DNA of 64,000 nucleotides, taken from assembly GCA_963082975.1 (NCBI GenBank), contig OY720344.1, positions 66,120,546 to 66,184,545 on the forward strand. Direction: 5' to 3'. This document shows, one piece after another, positions 1 to 11,451 of the stretch. A model generated the notes under the pieces. It had not been told where the DNA came from. It searched no databases and saw only the letters and a list, made by a program, of their open reading frames with translations. The DNA comes from Labia minor. Its lineage: Eukaryota > Arthropoda > Insecta > Dermaptera > Spongiphoridae. Position 1 is the stretch's first letter. Every line of letters begins with the position of its first letter. A program made the translations under genes and the position numbers.

Positions 1-590
1 AATAAAATTTACACTATTTTTCAATCATACAATAATAATACAACCCTAACCCTTTACGCATGCATTTTTTTAAATTGTATAAAATTACTCATATAAATAA
101 AATTTACACTATTTTTCAATTATACAATAATAATTATATAAAACTTTATAAAACATTATATAAAATTTTTCACATAAATAAAATTTACACTATTTTTCAA
201 TCATACAATAATAATACAACCCTAACCCTTTACGCATGCATTTTTTTAGATTGTATAAAATTACTCATATAAATAAAATTTACACTATTTTTCAATTATA
301 CAATAATAATTATATAAAACTTTATAAAACATTATATAAAATTTTTCTCATAAATAAAATTTACACTATTTTTCAATCATACAATAATAATATAAAAATA
401 ATGTTAATTTTATTTATAATCTAACCCTTTACGAATGCATTTTTTTAAATTGTATAAAATTACTCATATAAATAAAATTTACACTATTTTTCAATTATAC
501 AATAATAATTATATAAAACTTTATAAAACATTATATAAAATTTTTCACATAAATAAAATTTACACTATTTTTCAATTAATCAATTGACTG
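1..590. repeat. Tandem array, unit about 176 bp, truncated at window edge
   Basis: Three successive units are seen. The landmark TTTACGCATGCA begins near 53 and 229, and its variant TTTACGAATGCA near 428, giving spacings of about 176 and 199 bp; the longer one carries an AT-rich insertion near 391-421. Each unit is itself built from two related halves, because the segment AATAAAATTTACACTATTTT occurs twice per unit (for example near 1, 98, 177 and 274). Short open frames in the array repeat the same peptide pattern and are by-products of the repeat. The array starts before base 1. It looks like satellite or minisatellite DNA; I see no gene in it. Confidence 0.85.
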
Positions 591-618
591 TTGATGTCTA
601 TTTTGCTTCAATAGTCGC

Positions 619-965
619 TTGACCTCGGTGAACCTTTGGTACAATCTTTTCTTCATGGGAGATAAATATTTTATTCTTGAAGAAAATTCAGATGGTGTAG
701 GCGTATGTCCCGCTGAACACCTGCAAAAATTAATTAAGTTTAAAAAAAAATTCCAAAGAATTAATACAGAAAAGCCTAAGCAAACTAAAAATTTATTTTA
801 AATCATTATAAAAAATCTATTTAAAGTTAGGAGAAGATTAATGAATTTTATTAAAAAATATAATACATACTTCTCGCAGGGCTGGATTCGAAAAGATCAG
901 TCTTCTCTGATACCAAGCCCAAACCATCTGATGTAGTATTAACAGGTGTTGCTATAAATATTTAA
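619..965 (+). other. Weak coding traces, possible 3' end of an unknown gene
   Basis: Two short stretches look more protein-like than their surroundings. An open frame runs to a stop at 799-801 and contains MGDKYFILEENSDG. A second runs from a good acceptor at 878-879 (TTCTCGCAG) to a stop at 963-965, with a C-terminus reading DVVLTGVAINI. They could be the last exons of a gene that begins left of the window: a donor GTGTAG near 693 would join them in phase, but other joins are possible. I do not recognise either peptide. The tandem array just upstream argues against a long gene here. Confidence 0.22.
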
Positions 966-1023
966 AAAAATTAATAAAATTATTTTCTTTTATTATTAAT
1001 ATATTTTTTGGTAAACAACAACT

Positions 1024-1344
1024 TTAAATTATTGTTGTTTTACCCACTCTTAAAAAATTACACCTTGGAAAATAGAACAAGTGTCCTCGTTCTCCTTCAG
1101 GTAGAGAATTCGTAATACAATCTTTCTGAATACAATTAAAAACCTGCAAAATCAAAAATTTATTTATATGTACATATATTATATAACTTTATAATAAAAA
1201 ATAATCATCAATAATAGTAAAAATATTAATTAAACTTACTTTAGGAACCATATTGCACGCAATTGGACAGCGACAGATCACGTTACGTATGCCTGGCAGA
1301 GATATTTTAAATGGGACGAGTGCTCGTTGTCCACAAGTCACTAG
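1024..1344 (-). CDS. Small cysteine-rich protein, two clear terminal exons
   Basis: Two minus-strand exons join in phase 0: 1344-1240, closed by a perfect donor (AAA|GTAAGT), and 1143-1024, opened by a GCAG acceptor and closed by TAA at 1026-1024. Together they encode 74 residues with six or more cysteines, including ICRCPIAC and later FPRCNFLR; the spacing suggests a disulphide-rich extracellular fold. A candidate leader exon lies just upstream (1445-1380): its ATG is followed by a basic start and a leucine-rich core (ALLLLALILI), as in a signal peptide. It reads in phase 0 into the next exon, but the implied intron (1379-1345) would be only 35 bp, unusually short, so the true first exon may differ. 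The gene is head-to-head with HADHA, less than 150 bp from its ATG. I do not recognise the family. Confidence 0.5.
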
Positions 1345-1445
1345 CTGTTGTTAAATGTTTTCGGGTGTTTTCGGATAACCGAAACAAACCGAATTAAAAT
1401 TAGTGCTAGCAACAGCAGCGCCTCGAGCGGCCTCGAGTGATGCAT

Positions 1446-1592
1446 GCATGCATTGTCACACTGGAAATTTCTCTGCCGTAAGAGAGACCCCCCCCTGTTT
1501 TAGGTTTTAGAGGGCAGCACCATCTCAGCCGGTCTTTACTCAGCACTGTATTCATGTATCTATGTGGCCTTTGACTTTCGTTCGATTCCGAA
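1446..1592. promoter_or_regulatory. Compact divergent 5' region between cysteine-rich gene and HADHA
   Basis: This 147-bp gap separates the candidate ATG of the minus-strand gene (1445) from the HADHA ATG (1593). It is clearly richer in G and C than the DNA around it, carries a C-run near 1487-1495 and abuts the alternating TGCATGCATGCA just to its left. It must hold the HADHA 5' UTR and probably a promoter. Whether it drives both genes is inference from the arrangement; no TATA box or initiator could be assigned. Confidence 0.3.
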
Positions 1593-4500
1593 ATGGCTAC
1601 TTACAGATTTCTTGGGGCAATTAATCAAATATCTAACAAAAATATGAAACTTACAAGACTCTTAGGTATGTATACAAAGCTATTATTTATTTCCAAATGG
1701 CATTTGAAAAAATATAAATTAACATTAATTTATAGAAAAAATTGTTTTTTATCATCAAAATAATTATTTAATTAAACCTAATTGTTACCAAATAAGCGGC
1801 TTTTAACTTTTATACCATTTTTCTTTTATTTTAGCACCTATACCCTTACGGGCGTTTGCTAGTGCTCCAGGAAATCATATGAAAACTAAAATTGTCAATA
1901 GGATATGTGTGATTACTTTGGATTCCCCAAATGTAAAAGTAAGTAAAAACTGTCTCTATTAACAACATTGTATTTCTACATAATTTAAATTATAATAATA
2001 TAAGCTACTATAAGAATTTTTCATTATTTTTTTTTCATTATAATTAAAAGTTTCGATGACCTTAATTATATAGACTTTGACCCTTCTCCTTTTTTCCCTA
2101 CTTTGATACATAAATATTTTTGAAATTACATAAATTCCACTAGAATTTATATTTAATTGTAATGAAGAGATTTATTTAATCATGTAACAAAATTATGTAG
2201 GATTAATTATATAATTGATATTTATATAACACATGTTGATCATTTTTATAATACCTTAAATATAAACTAAGCAAATGATTTAATCGAGAGGGAGCTAAAG
2301 TTCATCAATTTCAAAACTTAAACCCATCATTTCATTCATAAAATATATATACATTATTTAAAATTATTTTTATATATTCATATATATTTGATTTAAGATA
2401 TAATGAATTATTTATTTTTAATTATTATTCTTATTACAATAAAATATTTAGAAAATGAAAATTGTTTCTTACTAAGAAATATTTTTGATTTCTTAATCAA
2501 GCTCTGTTGGCATATAATTATATATATTCTCGTAAACTGAAATGAAATTTGTATGAATAGAATCGTTCAAAAATAAAATATATATAAATATTATATAATA
2601 AATATTAATAATAAATAAGAAGAAAGACTGAAGTGGTCATAGTTCCTATTTAGCATTTGCTAAATTTCCTATATAAATAAATTTACATACATATATCATT
2701 TAAAATAAATATTTAATAAATAACCTTTATCTTCTAAATGACTTGCATTTAATCTAATAATATTATATTTATGAACTTTGAATAATTTATTTATCATTTG
2801 ATAATCACATTATTATTTTAAGGCTTTTTTATTCTATAAATAACAGTTTAATGATAAATATATAAATAATAAGATTACCTGCAAAATCACGCAGTTTATT
2901 TTTTTATTAAAATTTTTTTTAAAAAGACGAATATTTCTCATGTCTATTATGATTCACTCTGAGGGGCATTAATATTCTTTAAAAAATATCTTTCTATACC
3001 TTTTACTTTTATCTAAAATTTTTATCACAAATAGATTATAAAATAAAATTTTTGGTAATTGTTGAATTTAACCCCGTGAGGTAAGGGAGGTTAATTACTT
3101 TACCAAACTTGTTTCATTAAATAGTCATAATCATCCTTTCTTAGAAATTTGCATGGGCATCTTATATTTTTCTATATATTTTTAGATAAAAAAAAGATTG
3201 AAATTTTAACATGTATCCCATTTAACCTTATTTTGACTGCCATCTTGCCATTATAGATTGGTTCAACCATTTGGCCTCTAGAGGTCAGCACCTATAATCG
3301 CAATATAGCTGTCAAAAAAGGTTAAATGGGATACATGTTAAAATTTCAATCTTTTTTATCTAAAAATATATAGAAAAATATAAGATGCCCATGCAAATTT
3401 CTAAGAAAGGATGATTATGACTATTTAATGAAACAAGTTTGGTAAAATAATTAACCTCCCTTACCTCACGGGGTTAAATTCAACAATTACCCCAAACTTA
3501 TTTGGCTAAGCGCCCCCTTTCCAGAAAACAATTTACTCAGCGTCCACCTGGAAATTAATTTTTTTTTAATTTTAATAACAATTAAACAGAAAGATAAATG
3601 TACCTATTCGCAAAATATTATAAATAAAGGTGTAAATTAGAAACCTTGAAATTATGTATCTATTTATTGAACCCAGAATAGAAAAGTAATATACAAGATA
3701 TTTTCCCTAAATGCACCTGTGGCCATCACCGTCCCCTGGATCGCTTCAGCACCTACGAGGGAGCGGTAGCGCCCACTTTGGAAATCACTGCTTTAAAATA
3801 TTCATAGATTTAATAAAAATCTATGAATACATAAATTTAACTTAATTTTTATTCATTATATTATAATAGAAAAATTGAAATTATATATGATCAATTATAC
3901 TAAAATTTTTATTAAATCTATGAATACTTTAAACCTTTAAAGAAATCTCATCAGCACACAACAAATTGTCAACATACAATCTGTATATATAGTAAATCAA
4001 CATATAATTCCTGAATTAGAAAGTAAACAATTATTAACTGTCATATATTTAAATCATTTCAAAATAGTCTAGAATAATAAATTAAAATTTATTTGTTATA
4101 ATTTTAATCAACTGATGAAAATTCAAAGATTGAATATATATAAGTAGGGTTGCCATATTTTTTCACGGACCAACCGGGACAGTTCTGTCTATTTTACTTT
4201 AGGTTTAGGGATGTCGGTTTCAGGGGGGAGAGGGGGGTTATGAAAACATTAATGTAAAAAACACTTAAAATATAGAATAGATAATAAGCATCCATACTTA
4301 GTGCAACAAAATTTGCATTTATTAAATCATTCTTTAATTCTTCCAGTGCTAAAGGTGCTATTACATTTAATATTATAGCCTCACATTTGGTTTTTCCCAA
4401 TGAAAATTTTGGTTCAAAAAATTTGTATTACTGTGTTACTTGCCAAAACGTTACTAATCACACAAGAGCAGATTAATCATTCTCTGATCTAATAATTTTG

Positions 4501-5925
4501 CTCAATTATTTCCAAGAAACTGTGCCCTGAATCTAAACCGGGACAATTTCAACAACCGGGCGGGATATACTGGGTTGTCCCGGCGAAACCGGGACGTATG
4601 GCAAGTCTATATATAAGTTTATTAATCTTATCTTATTATGCTAGCTAAAATTGTATATATATATAGCCATGGGTTCTCAAAAACCGCTCTAACGATTTTT
4701 TTCAAATTCACACTAGATATAGTATTTATAAAGAAAAATTAAGTTTTATTGATCACATCTCTGGAAAAGTACATCTTCATTATTTATTTCTTAATTTAAA
4801 ATTATATATGGATGACGTCACAAATGACATCCATGTTGAAATTTGTCTCTCACCTTTTTTTAAAGGATATTGTATTAATATTTTTTTATATTTAAAATAT
4901 TTTAAAATTCATTATTTAATTTCGAAATAAAATTAAAAATATGTATTTTTAATAAAATATATATATTTATTAATCCCTCTCAAAAAAACAACAACAAAAC
5001 ATATACTGCTTGCTAAGACAGTAAAAAAATGTTATTTTTATTATCTAAATATATTAGTCCAGCGGGTAGAATGACTGTTTTGACGAGTGCGAGTGGAGTT
5101 CGAAGGGTTGAAGCTTGACGTCACTTCTGTCGGCCAGTCCCACGACTGCCAATTTTGCTTTTTTAATTCCGAAAAGCTGCAAAGCACGTTTTTTTGTCTT
5201 TAGTTTGTTTTATAACCACTTGGGGGCGCTAAACAGTTTTTCAAAAAAACACTATAGAAAAAAATATATGTACCTATATATTATATATTTATGTATTATT
5301 GAGGAGCACAAGTTCATTCATTTTAATCAGATGCAAATGTGTAACATTTAATAATTGTAATAAATAATTAAAGTATTGTATATCAATATTTTTTAAAGGG
5401 TAGAGCGAGAGCTCGGTGTCTCAGGTATTAATATTACCAGCCAAATCCAATAATAATGAATCATTTTTTTTAACTTAAGTACCGAGCCGAGGCTCGGGGT
5501 CCCGGTACTAATTAATAATAATGCAAAAAAACATTCTATGTTTAAATTAAAATATTCAGAAAAATTTTTCGTGATCATCACTCCAATTCCGATAATAAAA
5601 AAATAAATGATACAATTTATTTAAAAAACATATAATTGATTTTTAAATTAAATAAGAATAATTAATAGTAAAGATTTTTAGCTGATGAAATGCAAAATTA
5701 ACCTGTTTGTTAAAAAAATATCGTCCGCTCCGTTCTGTGCCCATTATGAGGGGATTGCCTTTCAAAAATAAAATTTCTTCAGTCATTTAATTTGTTTATA
5801 ACATTTATGAATTTGTATCATTAATATAAATATATATATTAATATGATATATCATATTATATTTTTATTTTATTCCTTTTGGTATGTGTACAACTCAAAA
5901 CGGCGGTTTCATATTCATATACCTA

Positions 5926-5973
<48 letters not shown>

Positions 5974-8900
5974 TTCTGTTTCCTCACTATTTACCTATAT
6001 AATTATTGATTTATGTCAATGTAAAAATAATTATTTTTATTTAAAATTATTAATTCCTGTGAGTTTTATTTTAAATTTTCTTTAGATAATCATTAAATTA
6101 AGATAAATATAATGTTTTAATAAATTTAATTAATTTTATTATATATTTTTATAATTATAAATATTTACTCCATTTTTATTATTTTTTTTTTATTTTTATA
6201 CTTATATTTATATTTTTATTTTAATTAAATATTATAATTTTTTTAGGTAAATTCACTTAACAATGAAGTTATGTCAGAGATGCAACAAATTCTTAATAAA
6301 GTCCAAACTGATAGTTCAATTGATGGCGCCGTTCTCATTAGTGGAAAACATGGTTGCTTTATTGCTGGAGCTGATATTAAAATGTTGGACAAATGTAAAA
6401 CAAAAGAAGAATTCAGAAAAGTTTCGGAGGAAGGTCAACATATTCTTGCTTCAATCGAACGATCGTCAAAGCCTATCGTTGCTGCGATCCAAGGATCCTG
6501 TTTAGGCGGTGGACTTGAAGTATGTTAAATCATAATTTACATATAATTATAATTAGTTATGAATTCATTATCTATATTTATAATTTGAATAACTATTTTT
6601 ACTATTTTTCTAAATTTTTAGGTAGCCATGGCTTGTCACTACCGTTTAGCTGTTAAAGATCGTAAAACAGGTCTTGGTCTTCCAGAAGTAATGTTAGGAC
6701 TTCTTCCAGGCGCTGGAGGAACGCAAAGATTACCTGCTATTACAAGTGTCCCTACAGCTTTAGATATGGCTTTAACAGGTCGAACCGTAAAAGCAGATAA
6801 AGCTAAAAAATTAGGATTAGTTGATCTTTTAGTAAATCCCCTAGGGCCTGGAATTGGAACACCTGAAGAAAGGTAAACATTTTTCTTCCACATTAATAAT
6901 GATAACAATAATAATAATCAATATCGTCAAGTGAGTCTTAATAGTAAACTACTTACTTGACTATTTTAAAGCTCCTTTAGAGAAAAATTCATAATTAATG
7001 TATTTGTTTTGTCTTTTTCTCTACGATCTCCACCTAAAAGGACATAATGAAATAAACGATCCATTTTTATCCTGTATTATTATAATTATTTATAATAATC
7101 TATTATATATATAATAAATATACAATTAAAATTTCTTTTTATTGATTTGCAAGAATTTGTAATATATGTATCAATTCATTTATATTATATAAAAATACAC
7201 CATTTAAAATTTTTTAAGAATTCAAAATATGATTATATATTAATATTAGTTTTATTTGTTTAAGAACTTTGTGGTACCTTGAAGATACGGCTATTAAAGT
7301 GGCAAAGGATATTGTTAGTGGCAAATTGAAAGTGGAACGTAAGAAACCCTTAATGGATAAAATTATCTCTTTTGCTCTGAATTATGAATGGGTACGTAAT
7401 AAAATCTTTGATAGTGCAAGACAGAAAGTAATGAAAATGTCTGGAGGCCTTTATCCCGCTCCTCTAAGGGTAAGTACAAAAATAACCAAAGTATAAATAT
7501 TATTGTTTTTAATTATCTCTTATTTATTTTGATTATTTAGATTCTTGATGTTATCAAAACAGGAGTTGAGAAAGGACAAGTTGCTGGCTATAAAGAAGAA
7601 GCTGAAGGATTTAGTGATCTTGCCTTGACATCACAATCCCTAGGACTTCGGGGTCTCTTTAAGGGCCAAACTGAATGTAAAAAAAATCGATTTGGAAAAC
7701 CCGAACGGCGTGTTGAGTAAGATTTAATTTATTACAATCTAGATTGTATTTAATTTAATAGATATAACTATTGGATCATTAGAGTTCTTTATATCGTATA
7801 ATATTGATATATTCAAATTTTATTAAATTGTAGACATTATTTAATTATAAATAACATTTTCCAAAAATATTAATTATTTATTTTTTTCCATTAAAAAAGA
7901 TATATGTTCATATTTAATTTATATAATAATTTTATTTGAAATTTTTGAAGTGAAAACTTCTTTAGCGGCGTTGAGCACTTTTGCGGGATGAGGAAAAAGT
8001 ATAGAACTCGCGTGAGATTCCGACCCGACCCTGTGAGAACGACCCGACCGTTCGAAAACGACCCGACAGATATACGCATGCGCAATACGCCAGAATGATA
8101 GACACTAAACTTCTGATACATTCTTTACAAAATTTTACATATTTGCCATATTAAATATTATTTATATTTACATTAATATTCAGTATTACTAAATTATGTA
8201 TATATAAAATAAAATATTTTAATATATTATTATATGTTAAATTATATTAAATTAATTTCTAATATATTTATATAATTTAAAATTAATTTCAGAATATATA
8301 TATATATATTAAATTATATACTATATATAATATATTATATAATATATATTTTAATAAATTAATTTTTAAATGTGTGTGTGTGACCGTAAAAATAAAGATA
8401 TATGTTTGATAATTTTTCACATGATTAATAATTGTATAAAACTGCTATATATAGAATTTCAGCTTGATAGAATCGCTGGAAGTACCAGAATTAATTTTTT
8501 AACACTGGAAATCTCACGCGCCAACACGTGACGTGGTGCCATCAACAAAGAGCCAAACACTCCACTATCCACTCGACTATCTCGCAAATTTGAATTTGAT
8601 TAAATAATATTTATTAATTTAAATTAAATTAAATTAATTAAATTATAATTTAATAAATATTATTTATAACATCAAAAACATCAAATTAATCAATTAATTT
8701 ACTGATTAAATTAAAATATATTTTAAATAAGAACACAAAAAGAAATGAATGTTTTATGTAATATACTGATTGAAACAAAATGGATGAAAACCTTTTACTA
8801 CTCTTAACCAAATACTATGTACCACTCGGGGGGTACAGGGGGCGGAGCCCCCGTCTAGGTGTGGAGAGCGCCGAAGGCGCTCGGAGCAGCTAGTACGTAT

Positions 8901-11451
8901 ATAAAATTCATTTTTCTCGTGAAGCTGGTGCGCATTCCGTCTGCTTTCAAATTTCTTACGCACAAGTTTTCACTTCTGTCGGCCAGTCCCACGACTGCCA
9001 ATTCGACTTTTTTTTATTTATATTTGTGTGATTTAATATAAATAAATAAATCTATTTTCTTCAAAATGAAACCAATTTTTCAAAAAATTCAATTTTATAT
9101 TCATCTTATTAAAATAATAACTTTACATCAATTTATTTTTCAGAACTGTAGCTGTTGTTGGGGCTGGTTTAATGGGCGCTGGAATCGCTCACGTTTCTCT
9201 AGATAAAGGAATGAATGTCATCCTTAAAGACACTAATTTAAAAGGCCTTGGACGGGGCATTGGTCAAATTCAAGATGGATTGATTACTGCTGTCAAAAAG
9301 AAAAAAATGTCAAGGTGATTATTTTCAATTTAACAATTTAATATTTCTAAATTGTAAAATTTTATTAGAAACAATCCCTCATTATTATTTATTTCATTAT
9401 TTTTTTCTTTTCTTTTTATTAATTTTTGATTTAATGATTTCTTTAAAAAAATAATAGTATGGAGCACTACCGATATTTATCTAATCTCGTTGGTACACTC
9501 AACTATGATAAATTTTCGAAATGTGATCTAGTTATTGAAGCTGTTTTTGAAGATCTTAATCTTAAACATCGAGTCATTAAAGAAATAGAAAAAGCTGTCC
9601 CTCCTCATTGCATAGTTGCAACCAATACTAGCGCACTTCCAATTACAAAAATTGCTCAAGCAAGCTCTCGCCCTGACAAAGTGAGTTTTCTGAATAAACA
9701 TTAAATCTTACTTACATTCCCAAATATTTCAATCATTTTTTTATACTCACACCATTTAATTTTTTTTAAAAATTATAAATTTCCTTATTTATTTTTAGGT
9801 TATCGGTATGCATTATTTCTCCCCAGTCGATAAAATGCAACTACTTGAAATTATCACAACGGATAAAACTTCCAAAGATACAGCGGCAAGTGCAGTAGAT
9901 GTGGGTCTCCGTCAAGGCAAAGTCGTAATTACAGTAAAAGATGGTCCCGGGTTTTATACAACTCGAATTCTTGCTGCCATGCAAGGTGAAGCTTTACGAA
10001 TCCTTCAACAAGGAACTGATCCAAAGAAACTTGACAAATTAAGTAAATCCTTCGGTTTTCCTGTTGGTGCGGCAACACTCTTGGATGAAGTGGGTGTTGA
10101 TGTTGCTGCTCATATTGCAAAAGACCTTGCTCAAGTATTTGGACCAAGATTTGGAGGTGGCGATATTGAAGTGCTCAATGATATGGTCCGAAGTGGATTC
10201 CTTGGTAAATTACATTTTTAATCAGTACAATTTACATTTTAATTTAATTTTCTAAAATTTCTATTTATGATAAAAAGTTATAAAAATAAAAAACAAAATA
10301 TTGAAATTTCATTGAAGCTAGTTAAAACATGGATGTAAAAAATTAAAGATATCATTTTTGAATATTCAGTCATGTGATTTTAAATCACAGTCACTCTAAA
10401 AATGAATTGCATTTAAGTTATAATTAAATAAAATAATTGACGATTTATTTGTGATGATGAATCAAACATGGAACAAATTTTGCTTCATAACAAAGATAAG
10501 ATAAATTGAATTTAAATAAAGAAAGGAGAAAGTAACAATTAGAAAATAACTCAAGCTTATCTAATTATATTCCATAATCAATCATACCAAACAACGTAGA
10601 GAAATCCATTGCCACACGTAATTTGTCTGACTTGTTATTTTTTATTTTGTTAAGTGTTCGAATGATTGTAAGATAATTTAAAATAATATACACAAAATTA
10701 TCTTCTTTGTATCTTATCTGGTTAAAGTAGGGGAATCATAAAAAGTAAATAAACATTACATATTTGACATTTATAATTTAATTTCAACAATATTTTTTAA
10801 ATATTAATTTTAATAATAAAATATTTATTTAATAATTGTATTTATAAATAATCTAAATTAATTTGATAATATATGCAATGTTTAATTAATTGATTAACAT
10901 TTAAGGTCGAAAATCTGGCTTGGGTTGTTATGTCTATGAGAAAGGAGTCAAGGATAGAAATTTAAATGAAGATTTGTTAACATTACTTAAGAAATATTCT
11001 TTGCAATCAAAAGGAGCAGATTCTGATGAAGATCTTCAAATGAGAATGGTTTCTCGATTTGTAAATGAGGCAGTTTTATGCCTTCAAGAAGGAATCCTAG
11101 ACAATCCAGTAAGTAATTCTTAATTCTAATTTTAAATGATTTTAAAGTGAATCAAAAATATTTTTCAAAATATTTAAACTTAAACCTTTTAATTGTATAA
11201 TTGCTTAATTGTTTATTTTTATTTATTTATTAATTTAAATACATTTTTAGTTGGAGGGTGACATTGGTGCTGTTTTTGGTCTTGGCTTTCCACCATTTTC
11301 TGGTGGACCATTCCGATGGGTTGACACATATGGTGCTAACAAATTAGTTGAAAAAATGGAAAAATTTCAATCATTCTATGGCGAACCCTTCCAACCCTGC
11401 GATCTTCTCAAACAACATGCTAGGGATTCTTCCAAAAAATTCCACCCTTAA
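1593..11451 (+). CDS. HADHA: Trifunctional enzyme subunit alpha, mitochondrial
   Basis: Long-chain enoyl-CoA hydratase / 3-hydroxyacyl-CoA dehydrogenase of the mitochondrial fatty-acid beta-oxidation complex; the partner is HADHB. Exons: 1593-1665, 1835-1938, 6247-6519, 6622-6872, 7265-7469, 7541-7716, 9144-9314, 9458-9680, 9799-10204, 10906-11108, 11251-11451. They sum to 2286 nt, or 761 aa plus stop, close to the 763 aa of the human protein, and every junction is in phase with GT-AG. The basic N-terminus fits a mitochondrial presequence. The hydratase/isomerase domain has both acid residues, Glu150 (GGGLE) and Glu172 (LPEVMLG). The dehydrogenase domain has the nucleotide loop GAGLMGAG at 367-374, catalytic His497 in GMHYFSP and Glu509. 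The C-terminus follows the family through [15 protein letters not shown]. Intron 2 is 4.3 kb and holds a large palindrome and a hAT element; intron 6 holds a Helitron end. The gene is convergent with CFAP43. I see no damage. Confidence 0.97.
3054..3491. repeat. Large foldback element, arms about 185 bp
   Basis: The sequence from 3054 (GGTAATTGTTGAATTTAACC) reappears almost perfectly as its reverse complement ending at 3491 (TTCAACAATTACC). Left arm 3054-3238, right arm about 3309-3491, central spacer about 70 bp. Only a few mismatches are visible, for example near 3106 and 3231. There is no open frame inside. This is a foldback or MITE-like element; the near-identity of the arms suggests recent formation or gene conversion between arms. 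Confidence 0.9.
3492..3793. mobile_element. Degenerate hAT-type end
   Basis: The stretch ends in CCCACTTTGGAAATCACTG (about 3773-3791), which resembles the right terminal repeat of many hAT elements. GC-richer DNA near 3505-3550 and 3715-3780 sits in an AT-rich intron. No matching left end was found; it may have been lost or displaced by the adjacent palindrome. Confidence 0.3.
4145..4609 (-). mobile_element. Non-autonomous hAT element with 8-bp target duplication
   Basis: TATATAAG stands at 4137-4144 and again at 4610-4617, flanking a segment that begins TAGGGTTGCCATA and ends with the reverse complement TAGACTTGCCATA. The terminal repeats continue into GGGAC/CCGGG-rich DNA. Inside, the minus strand (4400 to about 4290) encodes a peptide reading [19 protein letters not shown] then [11 protein letters not shown], which resembles hAT transposases of the DUF4371-like type. 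The frame then breaks. So this is an internally deleted, dead hAT copy of 465 bp inside HADHA intron 2. Confidence 0.85.
5050..5180 (+). repeat. SINE-like segment, tRNA-type box A
   Basis: TAGTCCAGCGGG at 5055-5066 fits an RNA polymerase III box A (TRGYNNARNGG), and GTTCGAAGG about 43 bp later resembles box B with one departure. The following CACTTCTGTCGGCCAGTCCC block (5120-5153) is repeated at about 8970-9003, showing that this is a dispersed element. It ends in T-rich DNA near 5158-5200. The tRNA-derived origin is inferred from the boxes only. Confidence 0.4.
5928..5966. repeat. (TA)n microsatellite
   Basis: An uninterrupted TA dinucleotide run of about 39 bp in HADHA intron 2. Confidence 0.95.
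7960..8090. repeat. GC-rich island with repeated CGACCCGAC motif in HADHA intron 6
   Basis: Against a very AT-rich intron this stretch is G/C-rich and carries three copies of CCGACCCGAC or CGACCCGAC (starts about 8019, 8040 and 8061), spaced about 20 bp apart and followed by CGCATGCGC. A frame is open on the minus strand across it but shows no recognisable domain. Origin unknown: a transposon end or a regulatory island are both possible. Confidence 0.6.
8381..8690. repeat. Dispersed repeat family B, rearranged copy
   Basis: Shares with the copies at 33896, 37454, 38226 and 55983 the block from GACCGTAAAAATAAAGATAT through CACGTGACGTGGTGCCATCA, here in inverted orientation. It then switches at about 8557 into the family's other end (CCACTCGACTATCTCGCAAA) in forward orientation, so two pieces lie head-to-head. 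No coding capacity. Confidence 0.75.
8767..8893 (+). mobile_element. Helitron 3' end
   Basis: The last 110 bp match the Helitron at 32232-32502. It includes the GC-rich GGGGGCGGAGCCCCC palindrome (8838-8852) and the terminal hairpin GAGCGCCGAAGGCGCTC, and finishes at CTAG (8890-8893) followed by T. That hairpin-plus-CTRR terminus is the hallmark of Helitrons. The 5' end was not found, so this is a 5'-truncated copy in HADHA intron 6. A 33-bp block shared with the SINE-like element at 5120 follows at 8970-9003. Confidence 0.75.

Larger units (their letters stand above)
1939..6246 (+). other. HADHA intron 2, repeat-filled
   Basis: The 4.3-kb intron has no host coding exon that I can support. 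It holds the palindrome at 3054-3491, a hAT-like right end near 3790, a hAT insertion at 4145-4609, a SINE-like segment at 5050-5180 and a TA microsatellite near 5928-5966. The rest is AT-rich unique-looking DNA. Confidence 0.8.

Noticed and set aside
1..240. AACCCTAACCC in the tandem array as telomeric DNA
   Set aside because: It occurs once per ~176-bp unit, is not a tandem hexamer run, and the arthropod telomere repeat would be TTAGG.
60..424. Open frames in the first 430 bp as genes
   Set aside because: They follow the tandem repeat, encode the same peptide twice and have no other coding features.
6639..6908. Minus-strand open frame over HADHA exon 4
   Set aside because: It is the shadow of the well-supported plus-strand exon.
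9929..10147. Minus-strand open frame over HADHA exon 9
   Set aside because: Antisense shadow of a conserved exon with catalytic residues.
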